A stretch of DNA of 64,000 bases from Pseudomarimonas salicorniae (GTDB taxonomy: Bacteria; Pseudomonadota; Gammaproteobacteria; Xanthomonadales; Xanthomonadaceae), in NCBI RefSeq assembly GCF_023156535.1, contig NZ_JALNMH010000009.1, positions 173,633 to 237,632 on the forward strand, read 5' to 3'. This document shows positions 52,995 to 62,908 of the stretch, one piece after another; within the stretch, counting starts at the first letter, position 1; every line of letters begins with the position of its first letter. The position numbers and the translations under genes were made by a program. The notes below the pieces were generated by a model. It saw only the letters and a program-made list of their open reading frames with translations, was not told the origin of the DNA and did not search any database.

Positions 52995-54431
52995 TCAGCC
53001 GGCCGGCGGAATCACCACCTCGAAACGCGAGCCTCCCAGTTCCTCGGAGCGGGTCACCGTCAGCTGGCCGCGATAGGCCTTGACGATGTCGAGCACGATG
53101 GCGAGGCCAATGCCGTGGCCCTGCACCCGCTCGTCGCCGCGCACGCCGCGCTGCAGCAGCGAGGCGATCTTCTCCTCGGGAATGCCCGGACCGTCGTCGT
53201 CGACGGCCAGCAACAGGCCGGGCCGGCGCCCGGCCGTGCCGGGCAGCGCACGGGTGGTCAGCAGCACCCGCTGCTTCGCCCACTTGAAGGCGTTCTCGAC
53301 CAGGTTGCCCATCAGTTCGAGCAGGTCGCCAGTCTCTCCATGGAAACGCGCTTGCGGATCGAGCTCGAACTCGCAGTAGGCACCCTTCGAGGCGTAGACC
53401 TTCTCGAGGCCTCGCACCAGCTCCTCGGCGTGGCCGGTGATCTCGATGGGCGCAGCGAAACGCTGGTGGCCCGAGGTCGCCGCACGCGACAACTGGTAGG
53501 CGACGATCTCGTCCATGCGCTGGACTTGCTGGCCCACGTCCTCACGCAGCGGCGCGGTGTCCTCGCCCGACTCGAGCCGTGAGCGCAGCACGGCCAGCGG
53601 CGTCTTCAGGCTGTGGGCGAGATCGCCCAGCGTGTTGCGATAGCGCTTGAGATGTTCGCGCTCGCTCTCGATGAAGCCATTGAGGTTGTCGGTCAGCACC
53701 GCCAGCTCGCGCGGGTAGGCATCCTCGAGCCGGTCGGTTTCTCCTCGCTCGACGCGGCCGAGGTCCGCCACCACGCGGCGCAGAGGCCGCAGGCTCCATC
53801 GCAGCATCACGATCTGCAGGATCAGCAGCAGTACGCCGGCGCCGCCGAGGTAGGCCCAGAGCGTGCGCCGGAACACCGCAATCTGCCGCTCGACGGTGTT
53901 CGCACTCTCGGCGACGAAGAAGGTGAAATCGATCGACTGGTCGGCACCGACTTCCCAGTTGACCCCCATGCCCAGACGGTAGATCGGTCCGACCGAGGAC
54001 GGGAGCGGGCCGTCGAAACGCACTTCACCCCGATCGAGGTCCAGATCGAAGGGCAACTCGCGCCCCATCGCCGAGGGCGACTCCCAGCCGAATCCTTCAC
54101 CGCGCACGCCGGCATACAGCCCGCTGTCTCCGGGTTGGGCGAATCGCGGCTCGGGCGGTTCGTCGTCGACCAGGATGCGGTTGGCCCGGGTGACCTCGGA
54201 GCGCGCGATATAGGCCTGCAGATAGGTCTGCAGGCGCTCGCGCTGCGAGGACAGGGCGGTGTCGGCGAAGGCCTGGTCGAGGGCGTAGCCGGTCAGACCG
54301 AGGAAGGCCAGCAGGCCGAGGCCCGCGGCCACCATCTGCCGCGCCTGGAGCGACCAGGCACGGCGCAGCCGGAACCCGCCTGCGGCCTCAGCCCTCGGAT
54401 CGGGGGATGGCGAACCGGTAGCCCCGTCCAC
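52995..54431 (-). CDS. phoQ: PhoQ-like sensor histidine kinase
   Basis: A 478-residue membrane kinase. One helix at about residues 32-52, a periplasmic domain of about 135 residues rich in Asp/Glu (DLDLDRGEVRFDGPLP), a second helix (about 193-213), HAMP, H-box LGDLAHSLKTPLAVLRSRL, N-box NLVENAFKWA, and G boxes VDDDGPGIP and GHGIGLAIV. The start is a GTG (54431), overlapping phoP by 44 bp; a later start is possible. An acidic periplasmic patch suits divalent cation sensing as in PhoQ. Confidence 0.87.
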   Translation of the reverse strand: MDGATGSPSPDPRAEAAGGFRLRRAWSLQARQMVAAGLGLLAFLGLTGYALDQAFADTALSSQRERLQTYLQAYIARSEVTRANRILVDDEPPEPRFAQPGDSGLYAGVRGEGFGWESPSAMGRELPFDLDLDRGEVRFDGPLPSSVGPIYRLGMGVNWEVGADQSIDFTFFVAESANTVERQIAVFRRTLWAYLGGAGVLLLILQIVMLRWSLRPLRRVVADLGRVERGETDRLEDAYPRELAVLTDNLNGFIESEREHLKRYRNTLGDLAHSLKTPLAVLRSRLESGEDTAPLREDVGQQVQRMDEIVAYQLSRAATSGHQRFAAPIEITGHAEELVRGLEKVYASKGAYCEFELDPQARFHGETGDLLELMGNLVENAFKWAKQRVLLTTRALPGTAGRRPGLLLAVDDDGPGIPEEKIASLLQRGVRGDERVQGHGIGLAIVLDIVKAYRGQLTVTRSEELGGSRFEVVIPPAG

Positions 54432-55071
54432 GCACGGTCTCGATCGGCTTCAGCGTTCCTTCGGGGTCCAGCTTCTTGCGCAGGCGTCCGATGAACACCT
54501 CAAGCACATTGGAATCGCGGTCAAAGTCCTGCTGGTAGATGTGCTCGGTGAGGTCGGCCTTGGAGACCAGCTCACCCGCGTGCAGCATCAGGTACTCCAG
54601 CACCTTGTACTCGTAGCTGGTGAGGTCGACCGTCATGCCCTCGACCGCCACGGTCTGCGCGGCCAGGTCGAGCTTGATCGGCCCGCACTCCAGCTGCGGC
54701 TTGCTCCAGCCCGCGGCGCGACGCAGCAGGGCATTGATGCGGGCGAGCAGCTCCTCGACGTGGAACGGCTTGACCAGGTAGTCGTCGGCACCGGCCTTCA
54801 GGCCCTCGACCTTGTCCTGCCAGCTCGAACGGGCGGTAAGGATCAGGATCGGGAAAGACTTCTGCTCGGCGCGCAGCGCCCGGACCAGCTCCATGCCCGA
54901 CATCTTGGGCAGACCCAAGTCGACGATGGCGACGTCGAAGGGCACTTCGCGGCCGTGGTAGAGGCCTTCCTCACCATCGCTGGCCACATCCACCGCAAAC
55001 CCCTCGCGGCGCAGGCGGGCGGCCAGGGTCTCGCGCAGCGGGGCCTCGTCTTCCACAAGCAGGATACGCAT
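54388..55071 (-). CDS. phoP: PhoP-like response regulator
   Basis: A 227-residue OmpR-family regulator: receiver MRILLVEDEAPLRETLAARL, phospho-acceptor Asp in VAIVDLGLPKMSG, K in DDYLVKPFHVEELLARI; winged helix with VDLTSYEYKVLEYLM, VSKADLTEHIYQQDFDRDSN and the final ETVRGRGYRFAIPR, all very close to PhoP. A PhoP-box-like repeat lies upstream of the adjacent PepSY gene (55528-55544), suggesting autoregulation. Confidence 0.9.
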   Translation of the reverse strand: MRILLVEDEAPLRETLAARLRREGFAVDVASDGEEGLYHGREVPFDVAIVDLGLPKMSGMELVRALRAEQKSFPILILTARSSWQDKVEGLKAGADDYLVKPFHVEELLARINALLRRAAGWSKPQLECGPIKLDLAAQTVAVEGMTVDLTSYEYKVLEYLMLHAGELVSKADLTEHIYQQDFDRDSNVLEVFIGRLRKKLDPEGTLKPIETVRGRGYRFAIPRSEG

Positions 55072-55094
55072 CGGGGTGTCTCTCCTTGTCTCGA

Positions 55095-55481
55095 TCAGAA
55101 ATGTTCCGGTGGGGAATCTTCGTCACCGCGTCTGCGGTCGGGGTCGGGCTCGCGATCCTCGCTGCGCGGGGGCTCGCGGTCGCGCTCCCGCGGCCGCTTG
55201 GGGTCATCCTGCACGATCTTCACACGGCCGTCAGGGGTCAGCACCTTCATCCGGTAGATTTCGCGGTCGCCGCGCTGGATCGGCCTGACCTGCAGTACCT
55301 TGCCCCCGGTTTCGCGCTCGATCCGGCGCACCGACTCCGGCAGGCGCGCATGCGACCGCTCTTCCCGGTCCTGGGCTGGAACGGGAACGGACACCGGCAG
55401 GGAGAGCGCTACCAGGGCGCAGACCGCCACCGTGAGCAGAAGGCGTCGAGGCCGGAGGCCCGGACCATGCCTGCGGGGCAT
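55095..55481 (-). CDS. PepSY-like exported or membrane-anchored protein
   Basis: A 128-residue protein with a basic N-terminus and hydrophobic segment (RRLLLTVAVCALVALSLPVS), then a PepSY-like part: ESVRRIERETGGKVLQVRPI and IYRMKVLTPDGRVKIVQDDP, ending in a long Arg/Asp/Glu tail. Small PepSY proteins commonly precede phoPQ-type pairs and may modulate them. The start at 55481 is favoured since it begins the signal segment and leaves room for the upstream box; an ATG at 55574, overlapping the ctlX stop and preceded by GGAG, is a real alternative. Confidence 0.72.
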   Translation of the reverse strand: MPRRHGPGLRPRRLLLTVAVCALVALSLPVSVPVPAQDREERSHARLPESVRRIERETGGKVLQVRPIQRGDREIYRMKVLTPDGRVKIVQDDPKRPRERDREPPRSEDREPDPDRRRGDEDSPPEHF

Positions 55482-55527
55482 CGCACGCACCGGGGTGGGA
55501 TCGGTGACGAAGTGTGTTGCGGTCGCG

Positions 55528-55544
55528 GTGAATTCCCTCTGAAC
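55528..55544 (-). promoter_or_regulatory. PhoP-box-like direct repeat
   Basis: On the minus strand GTTCAG-AGGGA-ATTCAC: two hexamers 5 bp apart, the layout of a PhoP box. A weak -10-like CACACT follows 11 bp later (55516-55511), the spacing used at PhoP-activated promoters. It would drive pepSY-phoP-phoQ. Confidence 0.55.
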
Positions 55545-55573
55545 TGTCGATCTGGCTTTGCCGGCGCGGTTCA

Positions 55574-56506
55574 TCAGAAGATCTCCGCGACGCAGCAGCG
55601 CAGCGAACCGCCGGCTTTCTCGATCTCGTCGAGGGCGACGCCGCGTACGGCAAAGCCCAGGCCCTGCAGGCGCGAGCGGCTGCGCGGAGACAGCGAATCC
55701 GCCGCGCGCTCGCTCATCCACACCCGGCCGTCGCGCAGCGCGATGCAGTTGCCGGCAAAGGCCTGGTGCTCGCGGCGGTCGAGTTCGACAACGGCACGGC
55801 TGCCATAGACCTTGGCCAGGGCTCCGGCGAGGTCAGCGGCGTGGTGCCAGCCCTGGCCGGCGACCACCGCGGCCCGCGAGCCAAGCAGGGCGAGCACCAC
55901 ATTGGCGTGGTACTCGCCGTCGCTCACCGGTGTGGCAAGGCAGGCGGACAGACCGAAGCCCTCGGCCATGGCTTCTGCGCCCTCGCGGTCGCAGCGCGGC
56001 GAGAGGCCGGCGATACCGATGCCGCGGCCGCGATCGATGACCAGGGTGCCGGTGAGCTCGGACAGGCCGGGCAGGTGGCGAAGATCAAGCTCGGCGTAGC
56101 CCAGAACGTCGCGAAAGAAGGCCCGGATGTCCTCACGCTCGGCCTCGGCCTGGCGCGCGGGGTGACGCATGCGGCCGATCAGCAGGCGCGCCGAACGGCT
56201 GTCGCAGGCGGTGGCGAAGACGTTGTTGGGAAACACCCCGTCGGGCTGGCCGGGGAGGCCGGGGAAGGTCACCACCGGCAGCTCCTCGGACAGCGCCCGG
56301 TGTAGCGCGCGGTGCTGGGCCAGCGCGCGCCCGGCGTCGATCTGGGTCGCCGACCCCATGTAGGCATTGTCGCTGGCGCTGTCCTCGCACCAGCGCAGCG
56401 CATCCGGACTGACCAAGAAGGCGCCGCGCGGATAGGCAGGCCGCGCCGGGGATGCCTGCCGGGCCTGCTGCGCCCAGCCGGCGATGTCCTCGACCACGCG
56501 GCTCAT
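55574..56506 (-). CDS. ctlX: Citrulline utilisation hydrolase (CtlX)-like amidinotransferase-fold protein
   Basis: A 310-residue guanidino-group-modifying enzyme. GQPDGVFPNNVFAT, LSELTGTLVIDRG, SDGEYHANVVLALLGSRAAV (catalytic His) and the C-terminal EKAGGSLRCCVAEIF (catalytic Cys) fit the arginine-deiminase/amidinotransferase superfamily, CtlX branch. The reaction is inferred to act on citrulline or a related guanidine/ureido compound. It overlaps dusA by 4 bp (ATGA). Confidence 0.82.
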   Translation of the reverse strand: MSRVVEDIAGWAQQARQASPARPAYPRGAFLVSPDALRWCEDSASDNAYMGSATQIDAGRALAQHRALHRALSEELPVVTFPGLPGQPDGVFPNNVFATACDSRSARLLIGRMRHPARQAEAEREDIRAFFRDVLGYAELDLRHLPGLSELTGTLVIDRGRGIGIAGLSPRCDREGAEAMAEGFGLSACLATPVSDGEYHANVVLALLGSRAAVVAGQGWHHAADLAGALAKVYGSRAVVELDRREHQAFAGNCIALRDGRVWMSERAADSLSPRSRSRLQGLGFAVRGVALDEIEKAGGSLRCCVAEIF

Positions 56507-57483
56507 GCCGCGGCCAGCTCCGGCTCGACCAGGTCGAGCGCCCGCTCAAGCAGCTGCCAGTCGGCGCCGGGCCGGTGGCCCTCGGTGCTGAGCAGTCGGC
56601 GGAACGCCCGCCCCCCGGGCTGGGCGTGGAACAGCCCGAGCAGGTGGCGGAACATCATCGCCGCGCTGTCGCCGGCCGCCTGGCGCATGGCGAAGTAGTC
56701 GCGGTAACCGCGCAGCAGCTCGGATCTTGAACCGATCGTTCCGCCGAACATGCGGCACTGCATCTCATGCAGGAAATAGGGAGTGTGATAGGCCGCCCGG
56801 CCGAGCATCACGCCGTCCACGTGGGGCAGTTCGGCCTCGATGGTCGAGGCATCGGCCAGTCCACCGTTGAGGACGATGGTCAGCCCTGGGCGCTGCCGCT
56901 TCAGTTCGCGGACCAGGGCGTAGTCGAGCGGCGGAACCTCGCGGTTCTCCTTGGGGCTGAGCCCCTGCAGCCAGGCCTTGCGTGCATGCACGACGAAGTG
57001 TCGGCAGCCCGCCTCGACGCAGGCATCGACGAGGGCGAAAAGCGCCTCGCGCGGGTCCTGCTCATCGACCCCGAGGCGGCACTTGACCGTAACCGGAATC
57101 GATACCGCGCCGCGCATGGCAGCCACACACTCGGCGACCAGCGCCGGCTCGCGCATCAGGCAGGCACCGAAACGCCCTGACTGGACACGGTCCGACGGGC
57201 AACCGACATTGAGGTTGACCTCGTCGTAGCCATGCTGCTCGGCGATCCGTGCCGCTTGGGCCAGCACGCCGGGCTCACTGCCGCCCAGCTGCAGGGCCAG
57301 CGGGTGCTCCTCTCCGTCGAAGCCAAGCAGGCGCTCGCGATCCCCAAGCACGACCGCATTGGCGTGCACCATCTCGGTGTACAGCCAGGCGTCCCGACTG
57401 AGCAGCCGGTGGAACATCCTGCAGCGCCGGTCGGTCCATTCCATCATGGGCGCCACGGCAAGGATTTTCGCTGTCGGGTTCAA
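56503..57483 (-). CDS. dusA: tRNA-dihydrouridine(20/20a) synthase DusA
   Basis: An FMN-dependent enzyme that reduces uridines in the D-loop of tRNA. Visible: VAPMMEWTDRRCRMFHRLL, LNVGCPSDRVQSGRFGACLM (catalytic Cys within NVGCPS), VKCRLGVD, FVVHARKAWLQGLSPKENRE and VMLGRAAYHTPYFL, all DusA features. The N-terminal start is uncertain: no ATG precedes the conserved KILAVAPMM, and I take the TTG at 57483 (326 residues). The frame stays open further upstream. First gene of dusA-ctlX-pepSY-phoPQ. Confidence 0.9.
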   Translation of the reverse strand: MNPTAKILAVAPMMEWTDRRCRMFHRLLSRDAWLYTEMVHANAVVLGDRERLLGFDGEEHPLALQLGGSEPGVLAQAARIAEQHGYDEVNLNVGCPSDRVQSGRFGACLMREPALVAECVAAMRGAVSIPVTVKCRLGVDEQDPREALFALVDACVEAGCRHFVVHARKAWLQGLSPKENREVPPLDYALVRELKRQRPGLTIVLNGGLADASTIEAELPHVDGVMLGRAAYHTPYFLHEMQCRMFGGTIGSRSELLRGYRDYFAMRQAAGDSAAMMFRHLLGLFHAQPGGRAFRRLLSTEGHRPGADWQLLERALDLVEPELAAA

Positions 57484-57799
57484 CGGCTTGTAGGCTCTTG
57501 AGGACGGAATGAAGCGTGCTCGGCTGGCGGGAACCCGGCCTGCGGCATGCGTTGGCAGAACGCCCGCGCGCCGTTTCGGGACTCCTTGACCGGTGTCGTC
57601 GCGGGCGGCGGAACGGCGACTGCGACGGAACCTGGCCGGGCTGGGTGGGATCACGCCCGACGCGGCTGGCCAATCGTATGCCAGCCGGACCTCGCCGCGC
57701 CATGTTCGCCCGTGCCGCAGAGCGATTCGCGCGGCGTCGAGCACCGGGTGCATGCTACCGCTCGCGGCTGAAGCCCAGCCAAGCGTGCCGGGCGGGCGT
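57484..57799. other. Gap between dnaE2 and dusA
   Basis: 316 bp with no convincing gene, tRNA or repeat. It must hold the dusA promoter and, if one exists, the dnaE2 terminator; I see no clear hairpin with a T-run. The dusA frame remains open through most of it, so part may be coding if dusA starts further upstream. Confidence 0.5.
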
Positions 57800-60700
57800 T
57801 CAGCGAAAGTCGCGGCTCCTCACGTCCAGCCCATCGAGCAGCCCGCTCAAGTCGTGCAGGCGGCGGGCAACCAGATGGCGCACGCCCGCCTCGGCCTGCA
57901 GGCGGCCTTCCACCATCAGCAGGCGGGACTCCACCAGCGGCCGACGCTGGGCTTCGGCCACCTGGCGCCAGACCACGACATTGATCATGCCGAACTCGTC
58001 CTCGAGGGTAACGAAGGTGACCCCGCTGGCGGTCTGTGGCCGTTGCCTGCCGACCACCAGACCGGCGGCCCGCAGGCTGCAGCCATCCTCCATCTCACGC
58101 AGGTCGCGGGCGCTGCGGCAGCGTCGCGCGCGCAGCTGCGCACGCAGCAGGGACAGCGGATGCCGGCCAAGCGTCGTGCCAAGCAGGCGGTAATCGGCGT
58201 CGAGGTCCTGGGCGACGCTGGGCAGGGGCAGGGCCACCTGGCGCTCGCGGGGGCGGGTGGCGGCGCCCAGGAGCGGCCGGGCCGGCTCCACCGCTGCGAC
58301 CTCCCAACGCGCGCGATGGCGCTGCCCGGCCAGGCCGCGCAGCGCCCCGGCATCGGCCAGCAGGGCGCGGGCCCGGGCATCGAGTCGAGCCCGTTCGCAG
58401 AGATCAGCCACATCCGCGAAGGCGCGCAGCGCACGCGTCTCAGCCAAACGATGACCGTCTGCCTCGGCAAAGCCGCGGATCATGTTGAAGCCCAGGCGCA
58501 GGGCGAAACCGCGACGGTCCGCCTCCAGCGAGCAGTCCCAGTCGCTATGGCGGACATCGACCGGGCGTACCGCGATGCCATGCCGGCGCAGGTCCTGCAG
58601 CAACTGGTCGGGACTGTAGAACCCCATTGGCTGGCTGTTGAGCAGGGCGCAGGTGAAGGCCGCCGGGTAATGGCATTTCAGCCAGCAGCTGGCATAGGTC
58701 AGCAGGGCGAAACTGGCGGCGTGCGACTCCGGGAAGCCGTAGCTGCCGAAGCCCTTGATCTGCTCGAACACACGCTCGGCGAAGTCCGCCGGGTAGCCGC
58801 GCTCGAGCATGCCGGCGGTAATCTTCTCGCGATGGTGCTCGAGCCCGCCGTGGCGCTTCCAGGCCGCCATCGAGCGGCGCAGGTCATCGGCCTCGCCCGG
58901 GCTGTAGCCGGCGGCGACGATGGCCAGCTGCATGACCTGCTCCTGGAACAGCGGCACGCCGAGGGTGCGCTCAAACACCTCGCGCAGCGCCGGCGAGGGA
59001 TAGCTCACCGGCTCCTCGCCACTGCGCCGGCGCAGGTAGGGATGGACCATGTCGCCCTGGATCGGCCCGGGGCGGACGATCGCCACCTCGATCACCAGGT
59101 CGTAAAAGCAGCGCGGCTGCAGCCTCGGCAGCATGGCCATCTGCGCCCGTGACTCGATCTGGAACACGCCGATCGTGTCCGCGCGGCAGATCATCTCGTA
59201 GGTGGCCGGATCCTCGGCCGGAATGCTGGCCAGGGTGAGCTCGCGATCGTAGTGCCGATGAACCAGACCGAGGCAGCGACGCAGCGCGCTCAGCATGCCG
59301 AGCGCGAGGATGTCGACCTTGAGCAGGCCCAGCGCGTCGAGGTCGTCCTTGTCCCACTGCACCACGGTGCGACCTTCCATGCTCGCGTTCTCGACCGGGA
59401 CCAGGGCGTGCAACGGCTGTTCGGAGATCACGAAGCCGCCGGGGTGCTGGGAGAGGTGCCGCGGGAAGCCGATCAGCTCGCCTGCCAGGACCAGGATCCG
59501 GTGCAGCAGCGGGCTGTCCGGATCGAAGCCCTTCTCGCGCAGCCGCTCGGGCGCCGGCAGATCATCGCTCCATTGCGAGGCGCAGCCGGCCAGCGCATTG
59601 ATCTGATCGGACGGCAGGCCGAGCACCCGGGCGATGTCGCGCAGGGCGCCTGTGGCGTGGTAGCTGCTGACCACCGCAGTGATCGCCGCGCGCTCGCGGC
59701 CGTAGCGTTCGAAGACGTACTGGATGACCTCCTCGCGGCGCTGGTGCTCGAAGTCGACGTCGATGTCCGGCGGCTCGTTGCGCTCGCGCGAGACGAAGCG
59801 CTCGAACAGCATGCCGATGCGCTCGGGCCCGATCTCGGTGATGCCCAGCGCGAAGCAGACCACCGAGTTGGCCGCCGAGCCGCGGCCCTGGCAGAGGATC
59901 TGCCGGCTGCGGGCGAAGCGGACGATATCGTGCACGGTGAGGAAGTAGCAGGCATAGCCCAGCTCTTCGATCAGCGCCAGCTCCTTCTCCACCAGCTGGC
60001 GCGACTTGTCCGGCAGGCCCTCCGGCCAGCGCCAGACCAGCCCTTGCTCGGTGAGGTGGCGCAACCAGCTGTCCGGGGTGTGTCCCTCGGGGACCAGCTC
60101 ATGCGGGTACTGGTAGCGCAGCGCGTCGAGCCGGAACCGGCAGCGTCGCGCGATCACCAGGCTTTCCTCGAGCAGCTCCGCTGGATACAGCTCACGCAGC
60201 GCCGGCAGCGGGCGAAGATGCCGCTCCCCGTTGGGATACAGGCACCAGCCCGCCTCGGCGACCGTGGTGTGGTGGCGGATCGCGGTCATCGCATCCTGCA
60301 GCGCACGCCGGCCCCGGGCGTGCATGTGCACATCGCCGCAGGCCACCAGCGGCAGGCCCAGCCGATCGCCCAGCGCCCGCAGCGTCAACAGGCGGGCGGC
60401 GTCATCGGGCCCGCGATGCAGGGAGACCGAGATCCACAGGCGGCCGGGGAAGCGCTGGGCCAGCCATTCGGCCTGCCCGCAGTCCGGCGAACTCCCCGGG
60501 CACCACAGCGCCATCAACCCGTCGAGGGGCGCGCCGAAGTCCTCGCGCAGCAGGCGATAGCGTCCCTTGGCTGCGCGCCGGCGGGCCGCGGTAACCAAGG
60601 CACACAGCCGCTGGTAGCCGGCCAGCTCCTCGACCAGCAGGACCAGCTTCGGCCCGTCCTCGACCTGCATCTCGCAGCCGACGATCAGCGGCAGCTCGAC

Positions 60701-60868
60701 GGCCTTGGCCGCCTGCCAGGCGCGGACGATGCCAGCCAGGCTGCATTCGTCGGTGATCGCCAGCGCCGCGTAGCCGAGCTGGCTGGCCCGCTCGAACAGC
60801 TCACGCGCGCTGGATGCCCCGCGCTGGAAGCTGAAATTCGACAGGCAATGCAATTCGGCATAGCTCAT
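57800..60868 (-). CDS. dnaE2: Error-prone DNA polymerase DnaE2 (ImuC)
   Basis: A 1022-residue C-family polymerase used in SOS mutagenesis. N-terminal PHP domain ([29 protein letters not shown]), polymerase core with [18 protein letters not shown] and the catalytic [17 protein letters not shown] (acidic residues intact), [20 protein letters not shown], the [15 protein letters not shown] motif, and a C-terminal OB region ([34 protein letters not shown]). Length and sequence are those of DnaE2, not DnaE1. It overlaps imuB by 4 bp. Confidence 0.96.
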   Translation of the reverse strand: MSYAELHCLSNFSFQRGASSARELFERASQLGYAALAITDECSLAGIVRAWQAAKAVELPLIVGCEMQVEDGPKLVLLVEELAGYQRLCALVTAARRRAAKGRYRLLREDFGAPLDGLMALWCPGSSPDCGQAEWLAQRFPGRLWISVSLHRGPDDAARLLTLRALGDRLGLPLVACGDVHMHARGRRALQDAMTAIRHHTTVAEAGWCLYPNGERHLRPLPALRELYPAELLEESLVIARRCRFRLDALRYQYPHELVPEGHTPDSWLRHLTEQGLVWRWPEGLPDKSRQLVEKELALIEELGYACYFLTVHDIVRFARSRQILCQGRGSAANSVVCFALGITEIGPERIGMLFERFVSRERNEPPDIDVDFEHQRREEVIQYVFERYGRERAAITAVVSSYHATGALRDIARVLGLPSDQINALAGCASQWSDDLPAPERLREKGFDPDSPLLHRILVLAGELIGFPRHLSQHPGGFVISEQPLHALVPVENASMEGRTVVQWDKDDLDALGLLKVDILALGMLSALRRCLGLVHRHYDRELTLASIPAEDPATYEMICRADTIGVFQIESRAQMAMLPRLQPRCFYDLVIEVAIVRPGPIQGDMVHPYLRRRSGEEPVSYPSPALREVFERTLGVPLFQEQVMQLAIVAAGYSPGEADDLRRSMAAWKRHGGLEHHREKITAGMLERGYPADFAERVFEQIKGFGSYGFPESHAASFALLTYASCWLKCHYPAAFTCALLNSQPMGFYSPDQLLQDLRRHGIAVRPVDVRHSDWDCSLEADRRGFALRLGFNMIRGFAEADGHRLAETRALRAFADVADLCERARLDARARALLADAGALRGLAGQRHRARWEVAAVEPARPLLGAATRPRERQVALPLPSVAQDLDADYRLLGTTLGRHPLSLLRAQLRARRCRSARDLREMEDGCSLRAAGLVVGRQRPQTASGVTFVTLEDEFGMINVVVWRQVAEAQRRPLVESRLLMVEGRLQAEAGVRHLVARRLHDLSGLLDGLDVRSRDFR

Positions 60869-62289
60869 GCGAACCAGCCGTGCAGCATGAAGCCGTCGCC
60901 GCCCACCGGACGGTAGATCCAGGCCCGCTGGCCGCTGGCCAGGCGGGCGATGTAATAGTCGCGACGGACATCTCCACCGTCCCACCAGCCCGACTCGATG
61001 CGCTCGGGCCCGGCCAGCAGCTCGGGCGCCGGACCGCGCAGGGGTAGCGGATTCGGCAGCAGCCAGCGTGGCCGCGCACCGAGCGTCTCGGGCAGTTCGA
61101 TGGACGCCACGCGCTGGCTGAGCGGTTCACTGCGCGAAGCATGCTCGGGCCGATGATCGGCATGGCTGCGCAGGCCGTGCAGGGCAGCCTCGCCAAGCCG
61201 CGCCCTCAGCCGCTCGCGCAGCAGCTCCCAGGGCACCGCCTGCTGCGGTCGCTCCTCGAACAGCTCGCGGTGTGCCGGCACGAAGGCCGGCAGCTCGTCG
61301 GCACGCAGCGCCAGCCCACGCACCGGCGCCGGCACGCGAGCCTGCTCCAGCCGGCTCCGCGCCAGTTCGAAAAGCAATGCCGGATCACGCTCGGCGGCCA
61401 GCATCCCCACCACGACCTCGGTGTCCGCCCTGCCCTCGTGTTCGAGCTGGAGCACGAAACGCTGCACACCCCCGTCGCGGCCGGCAAGGAAGGCAGCCAG
61501 GTCAGCGGTCAGCCGGCGCAGGGGAAACAGCAGGGCCTGCGAGGACTCGACCTCGTGGCCCAGCTCGATGCGCAGTTCGAAGCGGTCCGGCGGCCGATAC
61601 CAGTGCAACGGCAGCTCGCGCTCGCCCTGCAGCGCATCGAGCTGTTGCAGGACGCTGCGCGGAAAACGTCGGGCGAGGGTCTCGCGGGGCAGCGCCCAGA
61701 CCTGGCGCAGACAGCGCAGGCCCATGCCCTGCATCGCCTCGCAGGTGGCCGCGTCGAAACCGGCCCTGGGTACCGGCAGCTGGCCCAGCGCCCGGCGCAG
61801 CGGCTCGGCGTGCTCGATGGCCAGCCCGTCATGCACGCGGACCAGGGCCCGGGCCGCCTCGGGATACGGCGCGGCGGCGATCCGGTGGCGGAAGCCCAGC
61901 GCGTCGAGCTCCTCGCGAAGCCGCGCCTCGAGCCGCGGCCAGGGCCCGAACAGGCGCAGGCTTCCGCGGATCTCGAGCAGCAGGCTTCGCGGGAACTGCA
62001 TGCTCACCTGGGAGCTGTAGCGATAGGCCCAGGCAGCCAGCAGCGCATGGCTGCGCGCTTCGTCCTCGGCCGAGTACTCGAAGCTTGCAAAGCCGTCGGC
62101 CAGGGCCTGCGCAGCCGACAGCCCCATCCCGCGGCGCAGCCCCAGCGCGCGGGCCGGCGGATTGACCGCGTGCAGGACGCGGCGCTGGCTGGGCCCGTCG
62201 ATCAGGACCAGCGGCGCGTCCGGATCGGCGCAGCGGCGCAGGACGCCGTCCAGCGCCAGCTCAGGCAGGAGGATGCAGGCCCAGCGCAT
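60865..62289 (-). CDS. imuB: ImuB, Y-family polymerase-like protein
   Basis: A 474-residue Y-family homologue. [20 protein letters not shown] replaces the usual catalytic start; the metal-binding acidic residues of active Y-polymerases (DxD near the N-terminus) are absent. [31 protein letters not shown] and [20 protein letters not shown] are retained. ImuB is a non-catalytic hub that links ImuA, DnaE2 and the beta clamp during translesion synthesis. Three bp separate it from imuA. Confidence 0.93.
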   Translation of the reverse strand: MRWACILLPELALDGVLRRCADPDAPLVLIDGPSQRRVLHAVNPPARALGLRRGMGLSAAQALADGFASFEYSAEDEARSHALLAAWAYRYSSQVSMQFPRSLLLEIRGSLRLFGPWPRLEARLREELDALGFRHRIAAAPYPEAARALVRVHDGLAIEHAEPLRRALGQLPVPRAGFDAATCEAMQGMGLRCLRQVWALPRETLARRFPRSVLQQLDALQGERELPLHWYRPPDRFELRIELGHEVESSQALLFPLRRLTADLAAFLAGRDGGVQRFVLQLEHEGRADTEVVVGMLAAERDPALLFELARSRLEQARVPAPVRGLALRADELPAFVPAHRELFEERPQQAVPWELLRERLRARLGEAALHGLRSHADHRPEHASRSEPLSQRVASIELPETLGARPRWLLPNPLPLRGPAPELLAGPERIESGWWDGGDVRRDYYIARLASGQRAWIYRPVGGDGFMLHGWFA

Positions 62290-62292
62290 CGC

Positions 62293-62907
62293 TCATTCCC
62301 CGAGCAGGGGAATCGGCATGGGCGGGGCGAGCCCCCCACGGCACTTCAGCACCCGGAGCTGGGCCGGGGCCGCATCGATGGCGATGCGTAGCGACGCCGG
62401 CGAAGGATTGCCCGCCTCACCGAGCGGTCGATAGGCAAAAGCCAGCGTCTGTCCGGACTCCGCAGCCACCTGCAGCCGCCGCAGCATCCGGTCATCGGCC
62501 TTCATCGGCCAGCACAGCACTGCTCCGCAGCTACCGGAACGCAGGCACTGCTCGGTCGCCCAGGCGGCCCCCCTGGCGTCCGCCTCGATCACCTGCAACG
62601 CAGAGAGACGCACGCCGGCGGCCTGCCAGCCCGGGGCAAAGGGCAGGTAGGGCGGCGCCACCAGCACCACGCGCTCACCGGCCCGGGTCAGGCGCACCAG
62701 AGTCGGCATCAGCAGGCCCAACTCACCCACGCCATCGGCGGGAATCAGCAGCTCGGTCAGCGCGGACTCGGGCCAGCCTCCCGTCGGCAGCAGGGCATCC
62801 AGCTGAGCATGCCCGCTGGGCTGTGCGCTGGGCGGCAGCGCGGAGGGCTGACCCTTCCACAGCCGCCGCTGATGCAGCAGCGCATCGATCGCGACCACGG
62901 CGCCCAT
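62293..62907 (-). CDS. imuA: ImuA, SOS mutagenesis RecA-like protein
   Basis: A 204-residue protein related to RecA/SulA: HAQLDALLPTGGWPESALTE, ERVVLVAPPYLPFAPGWQAA, ATEQCLRSGSCGAVLCWP and DDRMLRRLQVAAESGQTLAF are typical of ImuA. Partner of ImuB and DnaE2 in damage-induced mutagenesis. The ATG at 62907 is one base after the lexA stop, so the genes are coupled. Confidence 0.9.
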   Translation of the reverse strand: MGAVVAIDALLHQRRLWKGQPSALPPSAQPSGHAQLDALLPTGGWPESALTELLIPADGVGELGLLMPTLVRLTRAGERVVLVAPPYLPFAPGWQAAGVRLSALQVIEADARGAAWATEQCLRSGSCGAVLCWPMKADDRMLRRLQVAAESGQTLAFAYRPLGEAGNPSPASLRIAIDAAPAQLRVLKCRGGLAPPMPIPLLGE

Positions 62908-62908
62908 G

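Noticed and set aside
57516..58193. Open frame on the plus strand over the dusA-dnaE2 gap
   Set aside because: Extends antisense into dnaE2; composition is shadow-like (Arg/Ser/Ala rich) and no start signal is seen.
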